Source of the DNA: Bradyrhizobium sp. Arg816
GTDB taxonomy: Bacteria > Pseudomonadota > Alphaproteobacteria > Rhizobiales > Xanthobacteraceae
Direction: 5' to 3'
DNA length: 64,000 nt
Assembly: GCF_029989365.1 (NCBI RefSeq)
Contig: NZ_JAPRAQ010000021.1
Coordinates: 1 to 64,000, forward strand
Of this stretch, positions 1-8,875 are shown piece by piece; within the stretch, counting starts at the first letter, position 1, and the number at the start of each line of letters is the position of its first letter. The notes under the pieces were generated by a model. The model saw only the letters and a list, made by a program, of their open reading frames with translations, had not been told where the DNA came from and did no database searches. Position numbers and translations under genes: made by a program.

Positions 1-117
1 AACGGATTCATTCGTCGTCAGCCCGGTGTTCCCCGGAGCATCGAGATTCTCCTGCCACCCGAAAACCTGCCCGTCCTCGAATGGCTCGGTATCAAAACGT
101 CAAAATCAATGGGATGA
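1..117 (+). CDS. C-terminal fragment of LexA-type winged-helix DNA-binding protein (partial, cut by window edge)
   Basis: Frame 1 is open from the first base and ends at a TGA at 115-117, giving 38 residues. The segment GFIRRQPGVPRSIEIL resembles the end of the LexA N-terminal DNA-binding domain (a 'GFIRR..GRARAIEV'-like wing). The tail then runs on to LLPPENLPVLEW. Short regulators that consist of this domain alone are known, so this may be the end of a small stand-alone repressor rather than a truncated full-length LexA with its protease domain. The start lies outside the window. The identity rests on a short motif only. Confidence 0.5.
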   Translation, partial: NGFIRRQPGVPRSIEILLPPENLPVLEWLGIKTSKSMG

Positions 118-632
118 ACCACTAGCTGGCCAAAAGCGTTGTTGCGGATGCACAAGAAAGCCGATGTCACCGGAAGTTTTCCATCGGAGCTCCAATGTTG
201 CTGAAGAGAGCGATGCGGGTAACTGCGTCGGTGTAAGCAGCCGAGACGTGACCGCGGCTGAGGTGCCCTGGCCTCGAGGCGATCCGGTACGAGTCTTGCC
301 CCTCTGCCGATGGCTCCGTCGACGCAGACTGAGTCAGGTTGTCCCCAAACGGTAGTAGGTAGCCGGGAGAACACTCGCGGCCTAATCGGCGACTTATGGT
401 CAAGCGGAAATGGCCAGCTTATAGATTGGCAGACCTACGCTCGCCACACGCGTCCTGCTAACTTTGACATAAGAGCTTAACAATCTAGCGGCCCTACACC
501 GATGACGAGATGCTGAAGGTCGATCAGCATCGACATTTTTCCTCGTCCCAACCGGCTGAATCGACCTTCCGCAGATCCTCAGGCTGCATTTCGCAAAAGT
601 GCGGCGCCCATCCGGGCCCGGTGAAATCACCT
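118..632. other. Gene-free stretch
   Basis: Between the LexA-like fragment and the small membrane protein I see only short overlapping reading frames on both strands, without a convincing ribosome site, family motif or repeat. No transposase remnant was recognised. Confidence 0.4.
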
Positions 633-986
633 TCATAGAAATATGGCAGCGAGCACACCAAACGCACCGAGAACCAGCCCAATCAGCGAACCGGCGGTAG
701 GCACGTCTCTGAAGAGCAGAACCGTGAGTACCGGCTCCACGACCAGGATCGCTCCCACCGATATCGCGACAATGATCCAGATATTCTTCAGATGCATGTA
801 GCCCAGCGCGTATCCGAAGACGAGGAGGATGCCACCCAAGCATACCAGGAGAAACATCGGCCAAAGCATCGCCAGATTGCCACCGGTCTTTGCGAATTGC
901 CTTGAGGCAATCAACTCGGCGCATATCGAAAGCGTTTCTCCAAGGAAAATGGCTGCCATAGCTGCAATTTTCAACATCGAGGTCAT
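633..986 (-). CDS. Small DMT/SMR-type four-helix membrane transporter
   Basis: The 117-residue protein has four hydrophobic segments (about residues 5-22, 38-60, 68-87 and 95-117), the size and layout of small multidrug resistance (SMR) proteins and of half-size EamA/DMT transporters. Acidic residues E17 and E23 in or next to the first helix could play the part of the proton-coupling glutamate of EmrE, but the surrounding motif is not the EmrE one. Substrate unknown. Such proteins usually act as dimers in the inner membrane. It is the most downstream of four minus-strand genes (pentapeptide protein, PanC-like, P450, this gene), separated from the P450 by about 280 bp, so co-transcription is possible but not shown. 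An export role for a product of its neighbours is inference only. Confidence 0.6.
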   Translation of the reverse strand: MTSMLKIAAMAAIFLGETLSICAELIASRQFAKTGGNLAMLWPMFLLVCLGGILLVFGYALGYMHLKNIWIIVAISVGAILVVEPVLTVLLFRDVPTAGSLIGLVLGAFGVLAAIFL

Positions 987-1266
987 CGGTTTCTATGGTT
1001 CCGGTTATTCAAGACAGCCCAGAGATCTGCATCGGAGTAGCAGTTGAGGTTCAATTTCGGCATGCCAAGCGCTTGCGAGTCGAAACGCGCGCCTCACCTA
1101 TCGCTTCTCGCACGTCCTTACAGCGTCTACCACGTCGGTAATTAGCTTCCGACATGCAGCAATGTTTCCCGTCGATCACCCCAGCTGCGCTGCTTGCAGA
1201 AACCAAAGATGGTTCAGGACAAGCCCGGCCCGCCGCCTACCCTCTGGGCGACGGAGCAATCAGGGG

Positions 1267-2514
1267 CTAGGCTGCAATCCGCACGGGAAGAGCGGAATAG
1301 CCGTGCACGAAGTTAGACGCAATCCGCTCGGGTTCGCCGACAACCTCGAACCACAATTCCGCATCCAAAATCTCCTCCCAGAGGACCCTCAGCTGCAGCT
1401 CCGCAAGATGTCGACCAAGACAGCGATGGATGCCGAATCCGAACGAGAGATGCTGCCTCACATTCTTGCGGTCGATCATGAAATTGTCGGCGTTCTCAAT
1501 GATCTCTTCGTCCCTGTTACCGGAGATGTACCACATGACGACCTTGTCGCCTTTCCTGATCTGTTTTCCGCTTACGATGCTGTCGGTCGCGGCGGTACGG
1601 CGCATATGTGCGATTGGCGTCTGGTACCGAATAATCTCGGACACGGCGCTCGAGATCAGCTTGGGATTGTCAATTAGCTTTCGCAGTTCGGAGGGGTACT
1701 GATTCATGAACAGGAGGCCGCCGGTAATCGAGTTGCGCGTGGTGTCATTGCCCCCAACGATCAGCAGAATCAGATTTCCGAGAAACTCACTCGGCTCCAT
1801 CCGGCGTGTGGCAGGCGAATGCGCCATCAGGGAAATCAGGTCGAGCCGCGGCTCGGCATTGATGCGCTCGTTCCAAAGCCGGGTGAAATAGTCCAGGCAC
1901 TCGGACAAGATGGTGCTTCGCTTGTCCCAGCTGTCGATTGCATGGTCTGCTTTCGGAGCTGTAACAGCGACGTCTGACCAATAGGTCAGCAGGCGCCGAT
2001 CCTCAAATGGAAAGTCGAACAGCGTGGCGAGCATTTGCGTCGTCAACTCTATGGAGACCATGTCCACCCAGTTGAAGGCCTCATTGCGCGGCAAGCCCGC
2101 GAGAATCCCCCTGACCCGAGACCGGATCAAGTTTTCGAGCTTCGTCAAGCTTTCCGGTCCGACGATCGGGCTGACGGTATTGCGCTGCTCGGCGTGCTTG
2201 GGAGGCCCCATCTTGATGAAACTCGGGGTCCAGTGCTCGCCAGGCACGTCGACAATAGTGACACCTTCTTCTGACGAGAACGCTTTGTGGTTTGTGTCTA
2301 CGGCTACGATATCCCGGTATTTCGTTACGGACCAATATGGACCATGCGCGCTGTCTTGACAGTAGTGAACGGGATCTTCCTTTCGCAACCGCTCAAAGCA
2401 AGCCCACATGCTGTCGTCTTGAAAGCGCTTGCCCTCGCTTACATCCAGCTTGCTCAGCGGGATAACACACGAATCCTCAGCCCTATAATCTTCCGATCGC
2501 CTTGTCATGATCAT
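1267..2514 (-). CDS. Cytochrome P450 monooxygenase
   Basis: A 415-residue soluble bacterial P450 of normal length. The haem-ligand loop FGFGIHRCLGRHL places the thiolate cysteine at about residue 365. The I-helix oxygen-activation motif GGNDTT is at about 254-259 and the K-helix ExxR at E293-R296. There is no N-terminal membrane anchor, as expected for class I enzymes that receive electrons from a separate ferredoxin/reductase, neither of which is encoded nearby. The ATG at 2514 is followed two codons later by a second ATG, and the ribosome site is weak, so the start is uncertain by a few residues. It resembles the bacterial CYP124/125/142-like sterol or terpene hydroxylase group in general style; the substrate cannot be read from the sequence. 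It is not one of the classical Bradyrhizobium gibberellin-operon P450s as far as I can tell. Confidence 0.9.
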   Translation of the reverse strand: MIMTRRSEDYRAEDSCVIPLSKLDVSEGKRFQDDSMWACFERLRKEDPVHYCQDSAHGPYWSVTKYRDIVAVDTNHKAFSSEEGVTIVDVPGEHWTPSFIKMGPPKHAEQRNTVSPIVGPESLTKLENLIRSRVRGILAGLPRNEAFNWVDMVSIELTTQMLATLFDFPFEDRRLLTYWSDVAVTAPKADHAIDSWDKRSTILSECLDYFTRLWNERINAEPRLDLISLMAHSPATRRMEPSEFLGNLILLIVGGNDTTRNSITGGLLFMNQYPSELRKLIDNPKLISSAVSEIIRYQTPIAHMRRTAATDSIVSGKQIRKGDKVVMWYISGNRDEEIIENADNFMIDRKNVRQHLSFGFGIHRCLGRHLAELQLRVLWEEILDAELWFEVVGEPERIASNFVHGYSALPVRIAA

Positions 2515-2832
2515 CTCTGCAGATTCTGCTCTCGAGAGTTTACGGTGTGGCGCGATTCATCGCTTCGAGCCGCCGCAGCGCTTGGCTGCGACGGGCCGCT
2601 CGACCAGGCTACCTCACAGTGCAGCTAGCCTCGCCCTACCAAGTCGGGCAGTAAGGATCGCATTGACTTTCCAAGTCGATCTACTCAATGGATCAGTGAG
2701 AGCTCTCAGCGCTGGTTAGACTATGCGCTGGAGGCAACATCAAGCCGAGTACGCCTTCATAAGGTGACCCTCGCCTTGGGATACGGCCGGAGCGGATAGC
2801 TTTCTCAAGGCCATGGATGAATAATCGTCTGA
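2515..2832. other. Gene-free stretch between P450 and PanC-like gene
   Basis: No supported gene. A sequence near 2800-2815 vaguely recalls a reverse tts box but lacks the GTCAG half and is not called. The upstream region of the P450 (2515 onwards) presumably contains its promoter; none is recognisable. Confidence 0.35.
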
Positions 2833-3714
2833 CTAGGACTGTTCAGGCAAATCGACCCAGATATCCGAAGGACCCTTCATGAGAGTATCCTGATCTGGAA
2901 CGTAGATATTATCGAAGATCCTGAGACCATGAGCCGTTGCCGCTCCAAAAATTATGAAAGGGAGCTTGACTTGCTCTAGGTCTTCGAAGTCGTCAGCGCC
3001 GACGATTCGAACAGAATCGAGTTTAAAGTGTCGGAACTTGATCTGAGATGTGGCCGACGCGACCAGATCCTTCACCCTAGATACCCCTTGGGCGATCTCT
3101 TTCCTCGAATGGTTGAGTGCCGTGAAAAGGCAAGACAGCTCATCAAGCTCGGAACGGCTAAATCGCTTCAAACGCGACGAAATGGGCACTCCGTTCTTGT
3201 ATCTCACGGTCGGCACAAACCTTATCTCGCAATCCAGAAGGAGGTCTGCGACGGCGCGCTTCACCAGGATCGCCTGACCGATATCTTTCAGGCCGAAGTA
3301 GCTGCGAGTTGGCCTTGCATAGCAGATCCAGCGGACTGCCCCGGTAACGGCTTCCTTCAAATACGCATCAGGCCCCCCTAAACGCAAATGACCGTCGCCT
3401 TGCGATACAAAGGTTCGATAGCCAGGCGGAAACATTTCGGTGTCGTTGGAGGAAATCACGGCAGTTGCTCCCGAACGCAATGCAAGTCCAATATCCTCGT
3501 CCAAATTGAAATCGTAGCTCCCACCTGGTCTAAGCTGGATCTTGTTCGGGTAGACTGTGACGATCGCGACGTCATTCTCCGATGCCGCCCTTCTGATCAG
3601 TTCTGCATGCCCAAGATGCAGGGCGCCGAGAGTATGTACCGTCCCGATTGTCTGCCCGGTTCTCGCCACCTCCCGGATGAACGCTTTACCTGCGCAAAGA
3701 CACGCCAGATGCAT
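2833..3714 (-). CDS. Divergent pantothenate synthetase (PanC) family ligase
   Basis: A 293-residue protein of PanC length (pantoate + beta-alanine + ATP to pantothenate). PanC landmarks are present: GALHLGH (H33/H36, the HIGH-like nucleotide motif, canonical GALHxGH), N57 and Q60 in PNKIQL (canonical VNPTQF), FGLKDIGQ (canonical FGEKDxQQ, with the Glu replaced by Leu) and ISSR (canonical SSRN, with the Asn lost). Catalytic His, Lys and SSR residues are kept, but several substrate-pocket positions differ, so it may make a different amide. The start is supported by GGAGTAGGAAA just ahead of the ATG. It lies between the P450 and a pentapeptide-repeat gene on the same strand. Mesorhizobium symbiosis islands are known to carry panBCD; no panB or panD is seen here. 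Confidence 0.8.
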   Translation of the reverse strand: MHLACLCAGKAFIREVARTGQTIGTVHTLGALHLGHAELIRRAASENDVAIVTVYPNKIQLRPGGSYDFNLDEDIGLALRSGATAVISSNDTEMFPPGYRTFVSQGDGHLRLGGPDAYLKEAVTGAVRWICYARPTRSYFGLKDIGQAILVKRAVADLLLDCEIRFVPTVRYKNGVPISSRLKRFSRSELDELSCLFTALNHSRKEIAQGVSRVKDLVASATSQIKFRHFKLDSVRIVGADDFEDLEQVKLPFIIFGAATAHGLRIFDNIYVPDQDTLMKGPSDIWVDLPEQS

Positions 3715-3918
3715 TTTCCTACTCCAGTCTCTTTGAACACCAAAAAGAGCGATCTGATCGGTCGGATCGCAGAAGGTCTGCCCTGTGTCTCGTATCGGTC
3801 GCGAATGCCAACGAGCGCCAAAGAGCTATAGCACTCGCTCACAGCTCGGCCACCGCACCAACACGTTCTAAGCTCACGGACACTTTAGTCCCCTTCCATT
3901 TTGCGGCTTCCAAAGCAG

Positions 3919-5400
3919 TCAGGTTGACCCTTCTCGACCACGTCTGATCACCGATGAGAATTCATCCAGATAGCTTGATGGCTTGCGCGGCTGATCACCC
4001 GTTAAAGCGGCCTGCAGTCCCCGACATCGGTCTGCAAAAAACGGTGGCTCGAATGTGGTTATCTTCGCGCCCGAAAAGTCGACCTTTACGAAGCTGGCCT
4101 GGAACGGCGATATCCCACTCAGGTTCGCGTCACGCAAGGACGATTGGTTCATGCGAACGTATGCGACGCGCGCTGCCTCCAGGTTGCTGTGGGTCATTCC
4201 CGCGGCGACATATGCCTGAACGAGATTAGACCCTTCGAGATTTGCGTGATCCAATGCCATCGATTGAGGAGGATCACCTGTAATCATCGACCGGTAGAGG
4301 TAAGCCTGGGACAAGTCTGCATGTTCAAGATCGCAGTCGCGCACAAAGGCGCAGCGGCCACGAAAGCCCGTCAATTTGGCGGCCCGCATTGTACTCTCGG
4401 TTATCGAAATGCTCTCGCCTGATACCCGAGACAGGTCCGCTCCATCGAACTGACAGGAGTGAATAGAGGCACCGTTCAACACAGCCCCGACGAGGTTCGC
4501 GTTGGACAAGCTTACGGACAGAAGCCGCGCCTCGCTCAAGTCTGCCTGCTCAAGCTCCGCACTTGAAAGATTTGACAGGTGAAGATCAGCGAATGGAGCG
4601 TTCAGGGCTCTCGCCGCAATGCGGCCGCTCACCTTTGAGAGTCTCAGATACGGAAGATGAGCGCCTTCCAGGACGAGACCATCGACCGAGGTGGGACGCA
4701 CGATCGATAAACAGTCCCCCTTTGCCTGGAAGAACGAGCAATCCGCCAGATGCGCCTTCGTGATCGTGACTTGGCTCAGCTTGGCAAAGCGGAAGGAAGC
4801 GGAAGGCAGGAAGCATTCATTGATGGTCGAACCCTGTAGTTCCGCGCCATCAAATACAGCATCACTCGCGTCGCACTGATAAACGAGGAGCCCGCTGAGC
4901 ATCGCGTTGTCAAAGCGTGTCCTTTTCATGCTGCAACCGTGAAACAGACTGCCGGTTGCATCAACTACATTGCGCAGACTGGCATCATCGAAGTTGCAAA
5001 CTTGCGCGGCGATCGCGTGCATATACGCAAAATCGAGCTTGGCCCCGAGGAAACTTGCCCTCTCGAGCCCCGGACAGATAAGGTTCGCCTCAGAAAGATC
5101 TGCCCGATCCAACTTTGCTCCGTAGAGCTGCGCACGATTGAGGGTACAGCGTCGCAACGGGAAATCTGACAGGTCGTGACCGTTAAAGTTCTCGGAGGAT
5201 AGCTGCAAACCAATCCCAGTCCTTCCGATCGCTTCCTCGGTTCGCCTCCCGACAGCGGCCACCGCGCGCAGCCGATCGGCAGCTCGGCTCCAGTACCGAA
5301 CAAACTCACCATCTGATGAAAGGTTGTTTTTCGACTCTGACCAGTGCTCTGTCCCTTCATTCGCGGTGCACTCGCTATCAGCGCCGATCGTTTGCGACAT
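3919..5400 (-). CDS. Pentapeptide-repeat protein
   Basis: 493 residues, mostly tandem A(D/N)LxX-type pentapeptides from about residue 75 to 460 (for example AKLDRADLSEANL, ADLSEARLLSVSLSNANLVGA, ANLEGSNLVQA), predicted to fold as a long right-handed quadrilateral beta-helix. The roughly 70-residue N-terminus has no repeats and no signal peptide. Pentapeptide proteins range from gyrase-protecting Qnr/MfpA proteins to effectors and scaffolds; the length here is well above Qnr (about 215). No tts box lies upstream, so a T3SS effector role is not supported. Same strand as PanC-like and P450, with about 200 bp in between. Function unknown. Confidence 0.8.
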   Translation of the reverse strand: MSQTIGADSECTANEGTEHWSESKNNLSSDGEFVRYWSRAADRLRAVAAVGRRTEEAIGRTGIGLQLSSENFNGHDLSDFPLRRCTLNRAQLYGAKLDRADLSEANLICPGLERASFLGAKLDFAYMHAIAAQVCNFDDASLRNVVDATGSLFHGCSMKRTRFDNAMLSGLLVYQCDASDAVFDGAELQGSTINECFLPSASFRFAKLSQVTITKAHLADCSFFQAKGDCLSIVRPTSVDGLVLEGAHLPYLRLSKVSGRIAARALNAPFADLHLSNLSSAELEQADLSEARLLSVSLSNANLVGAVLNGASIHSCQFDGADLSRVSGESISITESTMRAAKLTGFRGRCAFVRDCDLEHADLSQAYLYRSMITGDPPQSMALDHANLEGSNLVQAYVAAGMTHSNLEAARVAYVRMNQSSLRDANLSGISPFQASFVKVDFSGAKITTFEPPFFADRCRGLQAALTGDQPRKPSSYLDEFSSVIRRGREGST

Positions 5401-6286
5401 GTCGACGATTCCGTATGGCCCGGATTAGGAGGCCTGTTATTGACCTCTTTTGCTCGACCTTGGAGGTACGCTTTGCGAGTTGTGGCGAACTCGTCGGCGA
5501 AATGGCGACACGATGTGTCGCTGAGGCACCTATTGTGTCGGTGGCCTCAGTAGCCGGCACGCTTGCGCACGCCAGCCGAATTCTGGTCATGCGCCCCTAA
5601 TGCTGCTCGCTACGCTTCTTCACTTGAGTCCGGCAACGCTGACAACGCAACGGTCGTTTGACAGTGCCGATAGGTCCAGAAGTTGCGATTTGTCTCGTCG
5701 CTCTTTTAGGCAAGTCCACATCGCTCTCCATCAAACCGAATGCAAAATTCAAGGTTTTTTTTCGAACGGACCGACGGCTTGCGGGCGGAATAGTGATCGT
5801 TCATCTAGGGCTCACTCGGCCTTACTAGGCGTTACCTCATTTCGATAGCAATGACCGTGCCAGCTAGATCAGTCGCAGTTAAGGGCTCAATAAGCGTCGC
5901 GAGATCGAAATTGACGCCGAATGTTTTGAACCTGACAAACACGGCCTCGTTGTCAGGGACCGCACCATGATCGCAAGGCTATCGTGAAAGCGAATTTTTC
6001 GAGCTCGTTTGCAGGACAGCAAAAGCCGCGAGTCCTTGCACTCAATCGATGACTTGCAATTCGACATTTGCGGATCGCCGACCTCACGGTTAGCGGGTGT
6101 TCGAACTCGGCTAGCCCTGCTCCGCGCGCCGGCCGGTCCATCTAGTGGGAACCGGTGCCACAGACTGCCTTGGTTCGAGCGATGAACGAGCGCCCAATCA
6201 TGACCAAATCGGTGCGCAAAGGCGAATGCCCCCGCGATCGGAGATCGACAATTTTAACGATAGAGGAAGTCGAATTTCGAAGGCAT
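5401..6286. other. Gene-free stretch
   Basis: Nearly 0.9 kb separates the pentapeptide gene start from the 3' end of the ABC-transporter operon. Only short frames without ribosome sites or motifs are seen on either strand. No hairpin terminator with a T-run was recognised behind the ABC operon. Confidence 0.4.
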
Positions 6287-8011
6287 TCATGCGATGCCTC
6301 CTTCGAGGATCGTCGTTGAATGACCTATGTGTTGGTCGCGCACAAGACGCGGCATGGCCGCGATAAGGCTCTTTGTATATTCAGACAGTGGATTACGAAA
6401 TATCTCTTCAGTGGCGCCACTATCGACGATTCTCCCCCGGCGCATAACTATCAGGCGATCGCTGATATGACGAACAACACTGAGATCATGCGAGATGAAG
6501 AGATAACTTACGCCGAGGTGGTCCTTCAGATAGCCGAGCAGGTCCAAGACCTGGGCCTGGATCGAGACGTCGAGCGCCGAAACCGGCTCATCGCAGACGA
6601 TTACGGCAGGATTTGGTGCGATCGCGCGGGCGATAGCAACGCGCTGGCGCTGACCGCCCGAGAGCTCGAGCGGTCGTCGGTCCAGCAAGGCCTGGGATAG
6701 ACCGACCAGATCGAGCAGTTCGATAACACGCTCCTGCCGCTTGCGCCGTGTCTCAACATCGCTCGAAAGGCTGTCGGATATGATGCGTCCGACCGTCCAA
6801 CGTGGATCAAACGAGCCAAGAGGATCCTGGTAAATGATCGATAGCGACCGCCGCCGAGCCCGCCGTTCGCATTCGGCGAGCGTGGTCCAAGGCCGGCCTG
6901 CAAACTGAACGGCTCCCTCGTCAGGCTCGTCGAGCGCCAGGACCATGCGCGCCATCGTTGACTTTCCTGATCCGGACTCACCCACGATGCCCAAAGTCTC
7001 GCCGGATCGCACTTCGAAGGAGACGCCGTCCACAGCCGCCCGTAAAGTGCCATCCGGGCCCTTGAAGCGCTTCACTAGACTTGTCGCTTCGAGCAGGATG
7101 GGACGAGATTTCGGCAGCGATTGTAGGGGTAGCTGCATTTGCGGCAGAGGCGAACGCACAATAGTTGATGGTGAGAGGCGTGAGCCGGGCGGCCGGCCTG
7201 ATGGCACGGCGTCCAGCAGCTGACGAGTATAGGGGTGTCGCGGATCTCTGAATATCTGGGCAGCGGTGCCGCGTTCGACGACCTCGCCTCCTCGCATGAC
7301 GAGGATCTCATCCGCCACGCGGGAGACCACTGCCAGATCGTGACTGATCAGGATCAGAGCCTTGCCCCTCGTTTTGGTCTCCTCGAGCAGTGCCAGCACA
7401 TGAGCTTGCGCCGTCACATCGAGCGCGGTCGTCGGTTCGTCTGCGATCAGGATGCGCGGATCGAGTGCAAGTGCCGAAGCGATGAGAGCCCTTTGACGCT
7501 GGCCGCCGGATAACTGATGCGGCAGCTGCTCGGCCCTGGTCTCGGGCTCAGGGACACCGACGAGCTTAAGGAGAGCAATGACGCGCTGCGCGAGCTCCTC
7601 GCGTGATGATACCGCACCGTGGAGGAGCAAGCCTTCACCAACCTCTTTGCCGATCCGGCGAAGCGGGTCAAGCGAGACGAGTGCATCCTGTAATACAAAG
7701 CCAATCTCGGTGCCGCGGATGCGCCGCCAGGCACGATCGCTAAGGCCGATTAGGTCCATCCCGTCGAAACTTAGCTGGCGTGCATGAACATTGGCGTAGC
7801 GACCAGCAAGGCCTATGAGAGACCGCGCAGTCACGCTCTTGCCCGAGCCGGATTCACCGACAATCGCAAGACACTGTCCCGGTCGGAGGGAGAAGGATAT
7901 GCTGCGCACGACCGTGTTCTCGGCGATGCCGCGCCCGAAGGAAACACGCAGCGATTCGACCCTGAGGAGGTCTGGCTGCTGCGGGACAGGCTGGGGGCGA
8001 CCCTGCGACAT
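6287..8011 (-). CDS. ABC transporter, fused double ATP-binding subunit (peptide/nickel/opine type)
   Basis: A 574-residue fusion of two nucleotide-binding domains, equivalent to DppD plus DppF in one chain. Each half has a Walker A (GESGSGKS), a signature LSGGQRQR and a Walker B (ILIADEP; VIVCDEP). Domain 1 spans about residues 10-270 and domain 2 about 305-560. Its ATG follows the stop codon of the upstream permease directly, so it is the last gene of the five-gene operon starting at 12897. It would power import of the ligand captured by the solute-binding protein at 9833-11560. Similar double ATPases occur in glutathione (GsiA) and other peptide-type importers. Confidence 0.92.
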   Translation of the reverse strand: MSQGRPQPVPQQPDLLRVESLRVSFGRGIAENTVVRSISFSLRPGQCLAIVGESGSGKSVTARSLIGLAGRYANVHARQLSFDGMDLIGLSDRAWRRIRGTEIGFVLQDALVSLDPLRRIGKEVGEGLLLHGAVSSREELAQRVIALLKLVGVPEPETRAEQLPHQLSGGQRQRALIASALALDPRILIADEPTTALDVTAQAHVLALLEETKTRGKALILISHDLAVVSRVADEILVMRGGEVVERGTAAQIFRDPRHPYTRQLLDAVPSGRPPGSRLSPSTIVRSPLPQMQLPLQSLPKSRPILLEATSLVKRFKGPDGTLRAAVDGVSFEVRSGETLGIVGESGSGKSTMARMVLALDEPDEGAVQFAGRPWTTLAECERRARRRSLSIIYQDPLGSFDPRWTVGRIISDSLSSDVETRRKRQERVIELLDLVGLSQALLDRRPLELSGGQRQRVAIARAIAPNPAVIVCDEPVSALDVSIQAQVLDLLGYLKDHLGVSYLFISHDLSVVRHISDRLIVMRRGRIVDSGATEEIFRNPLSEYTKSLIAAMPRLVRDQHIGHSTTILEGGIA

Positions 8012-8875
8012 TCATCTTTGTCCTTCCAGACGGTCCTGTAGATGGCGCCCGATGATGGTGAGGCTGAGGGCAAACGCCGTAACCGCCAAACCGGGTATGA
8101 TCTCCAGCCACCAGGCGTAGATTACATAATTGCGCCCGGCATTGAGCAGCGCGCCCCATTCAGGCGCCGGGGGAGCGACGCCGAGCCCTAGAAAAGCAAG
8201 ACCGGAGGCCCATATAATCGCCTGTCCTACGCCGATCGTCATCATTGCCGTCAGCGGGTTCATGGCGTTGGGAAGAATATGCCTCCAGACAATACGGGGA
8301 AATGGATGGCCCAGCACCTTAGCGGCCTCCACATAGCCTGCCCCTTTGATGGAAAGCATCTGGCCCCTGATCATGCGCGCATAGCCTGGCGCTGTTCCGA
8401 TTCCGACAGCTACGACTTCAGTCAATACTGACGGCCCAAAAACTGTCACAAATACAAGGGCGAGCAAGAGCGTGGGAATTGCGAAGAGCACGTCAATAAT
8501 TCTGCTGAGAATGCTGTCTAATAAACCGCCAGAAAGTGCAGCGGCGCCGCCGATGGCCATTGCAACGGACATGCTCAGCGCCGTCGCGCCAAGTCCGATA
8601 GCCAAGGATTGGCCTGCGCCCTCGACCACGCGAGAGTAAAGATCTCGACCCAATTGATCAGTTCCAAACCAGTGAGCGATCGACGGAGACTGCAATGCCG
8701 ATCTCAAATCAATAGCAAGCGGATCGTGCGTCTGCAGCACCTTTGGCGCCATGGCTGCGAGGACAAAGACGCCAAAGATGATAAGACAGACCGCAATTCG
8801 AAAGGGGACATGACGCACGATCGCTAGGATTTCTCTGAGCGGCCGAGACAAGGTGACTTCGGCGAACATGCTCAT
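8012..8875 (-). CDS. ABC transporter permease (DppC type)
   Basis: About 287 residues starting at MSMFAEV. The reading frame is open further upstream, but that part overlaps the preceding permease and is not protein-like, whereas the ATG at 8875 forms an ATGA overlap with the preceding stop. The protein has an N-terminal helix (residues about 25-45), the HDPLAIDL.SAL..PS..HWFGTDQLGRD region typical of DppC/OppC permeases, and five more helices with the EAA-loop (EAAKVLGHPFPRIVWRHILPN) that docks on the ATPase. Partner of the DppB-type permease encoded upstream. Confidence 0.92.
   Translation of the reverse strand: MSMFAEVTLSRPLREILAIVRHVPFRIAVCLIIFGVFVLAAMAPKVLQTHDPLAIDLRSALQSPSIAHWFGTDQLGRDLYSRVVEGAGQSLAIGLGATALSMSVAMAIGGAAALSGGLLDSILSRIIDVLFAIPTLLLALVFVTVFGPSVLTEVVAVGIGTAPGYARMIRGQMLSIKGAGYVEAAKVLGHPFPRIVWRHILPNAMNPLTAMMTIGVGQAIIWASGLAFLGLGVAPPAPEWGALLNAGRNYVIYAWWLEIIPGLAVTAFALSLTIIGRHLQDRLEGQR

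Noticed and set aside
1672..1700. Reverse-strand GCGAAAGCTAATT
   Set aside because: Inside the P450 coding sequence and without the GTCAG half.
2795..2825. Reverse-strand GAGAAAGCTATCC in front of the P450
   Set aside because: Only the GAAAGCTA part matches a tts box; the GTCAG half and the right end are missing.
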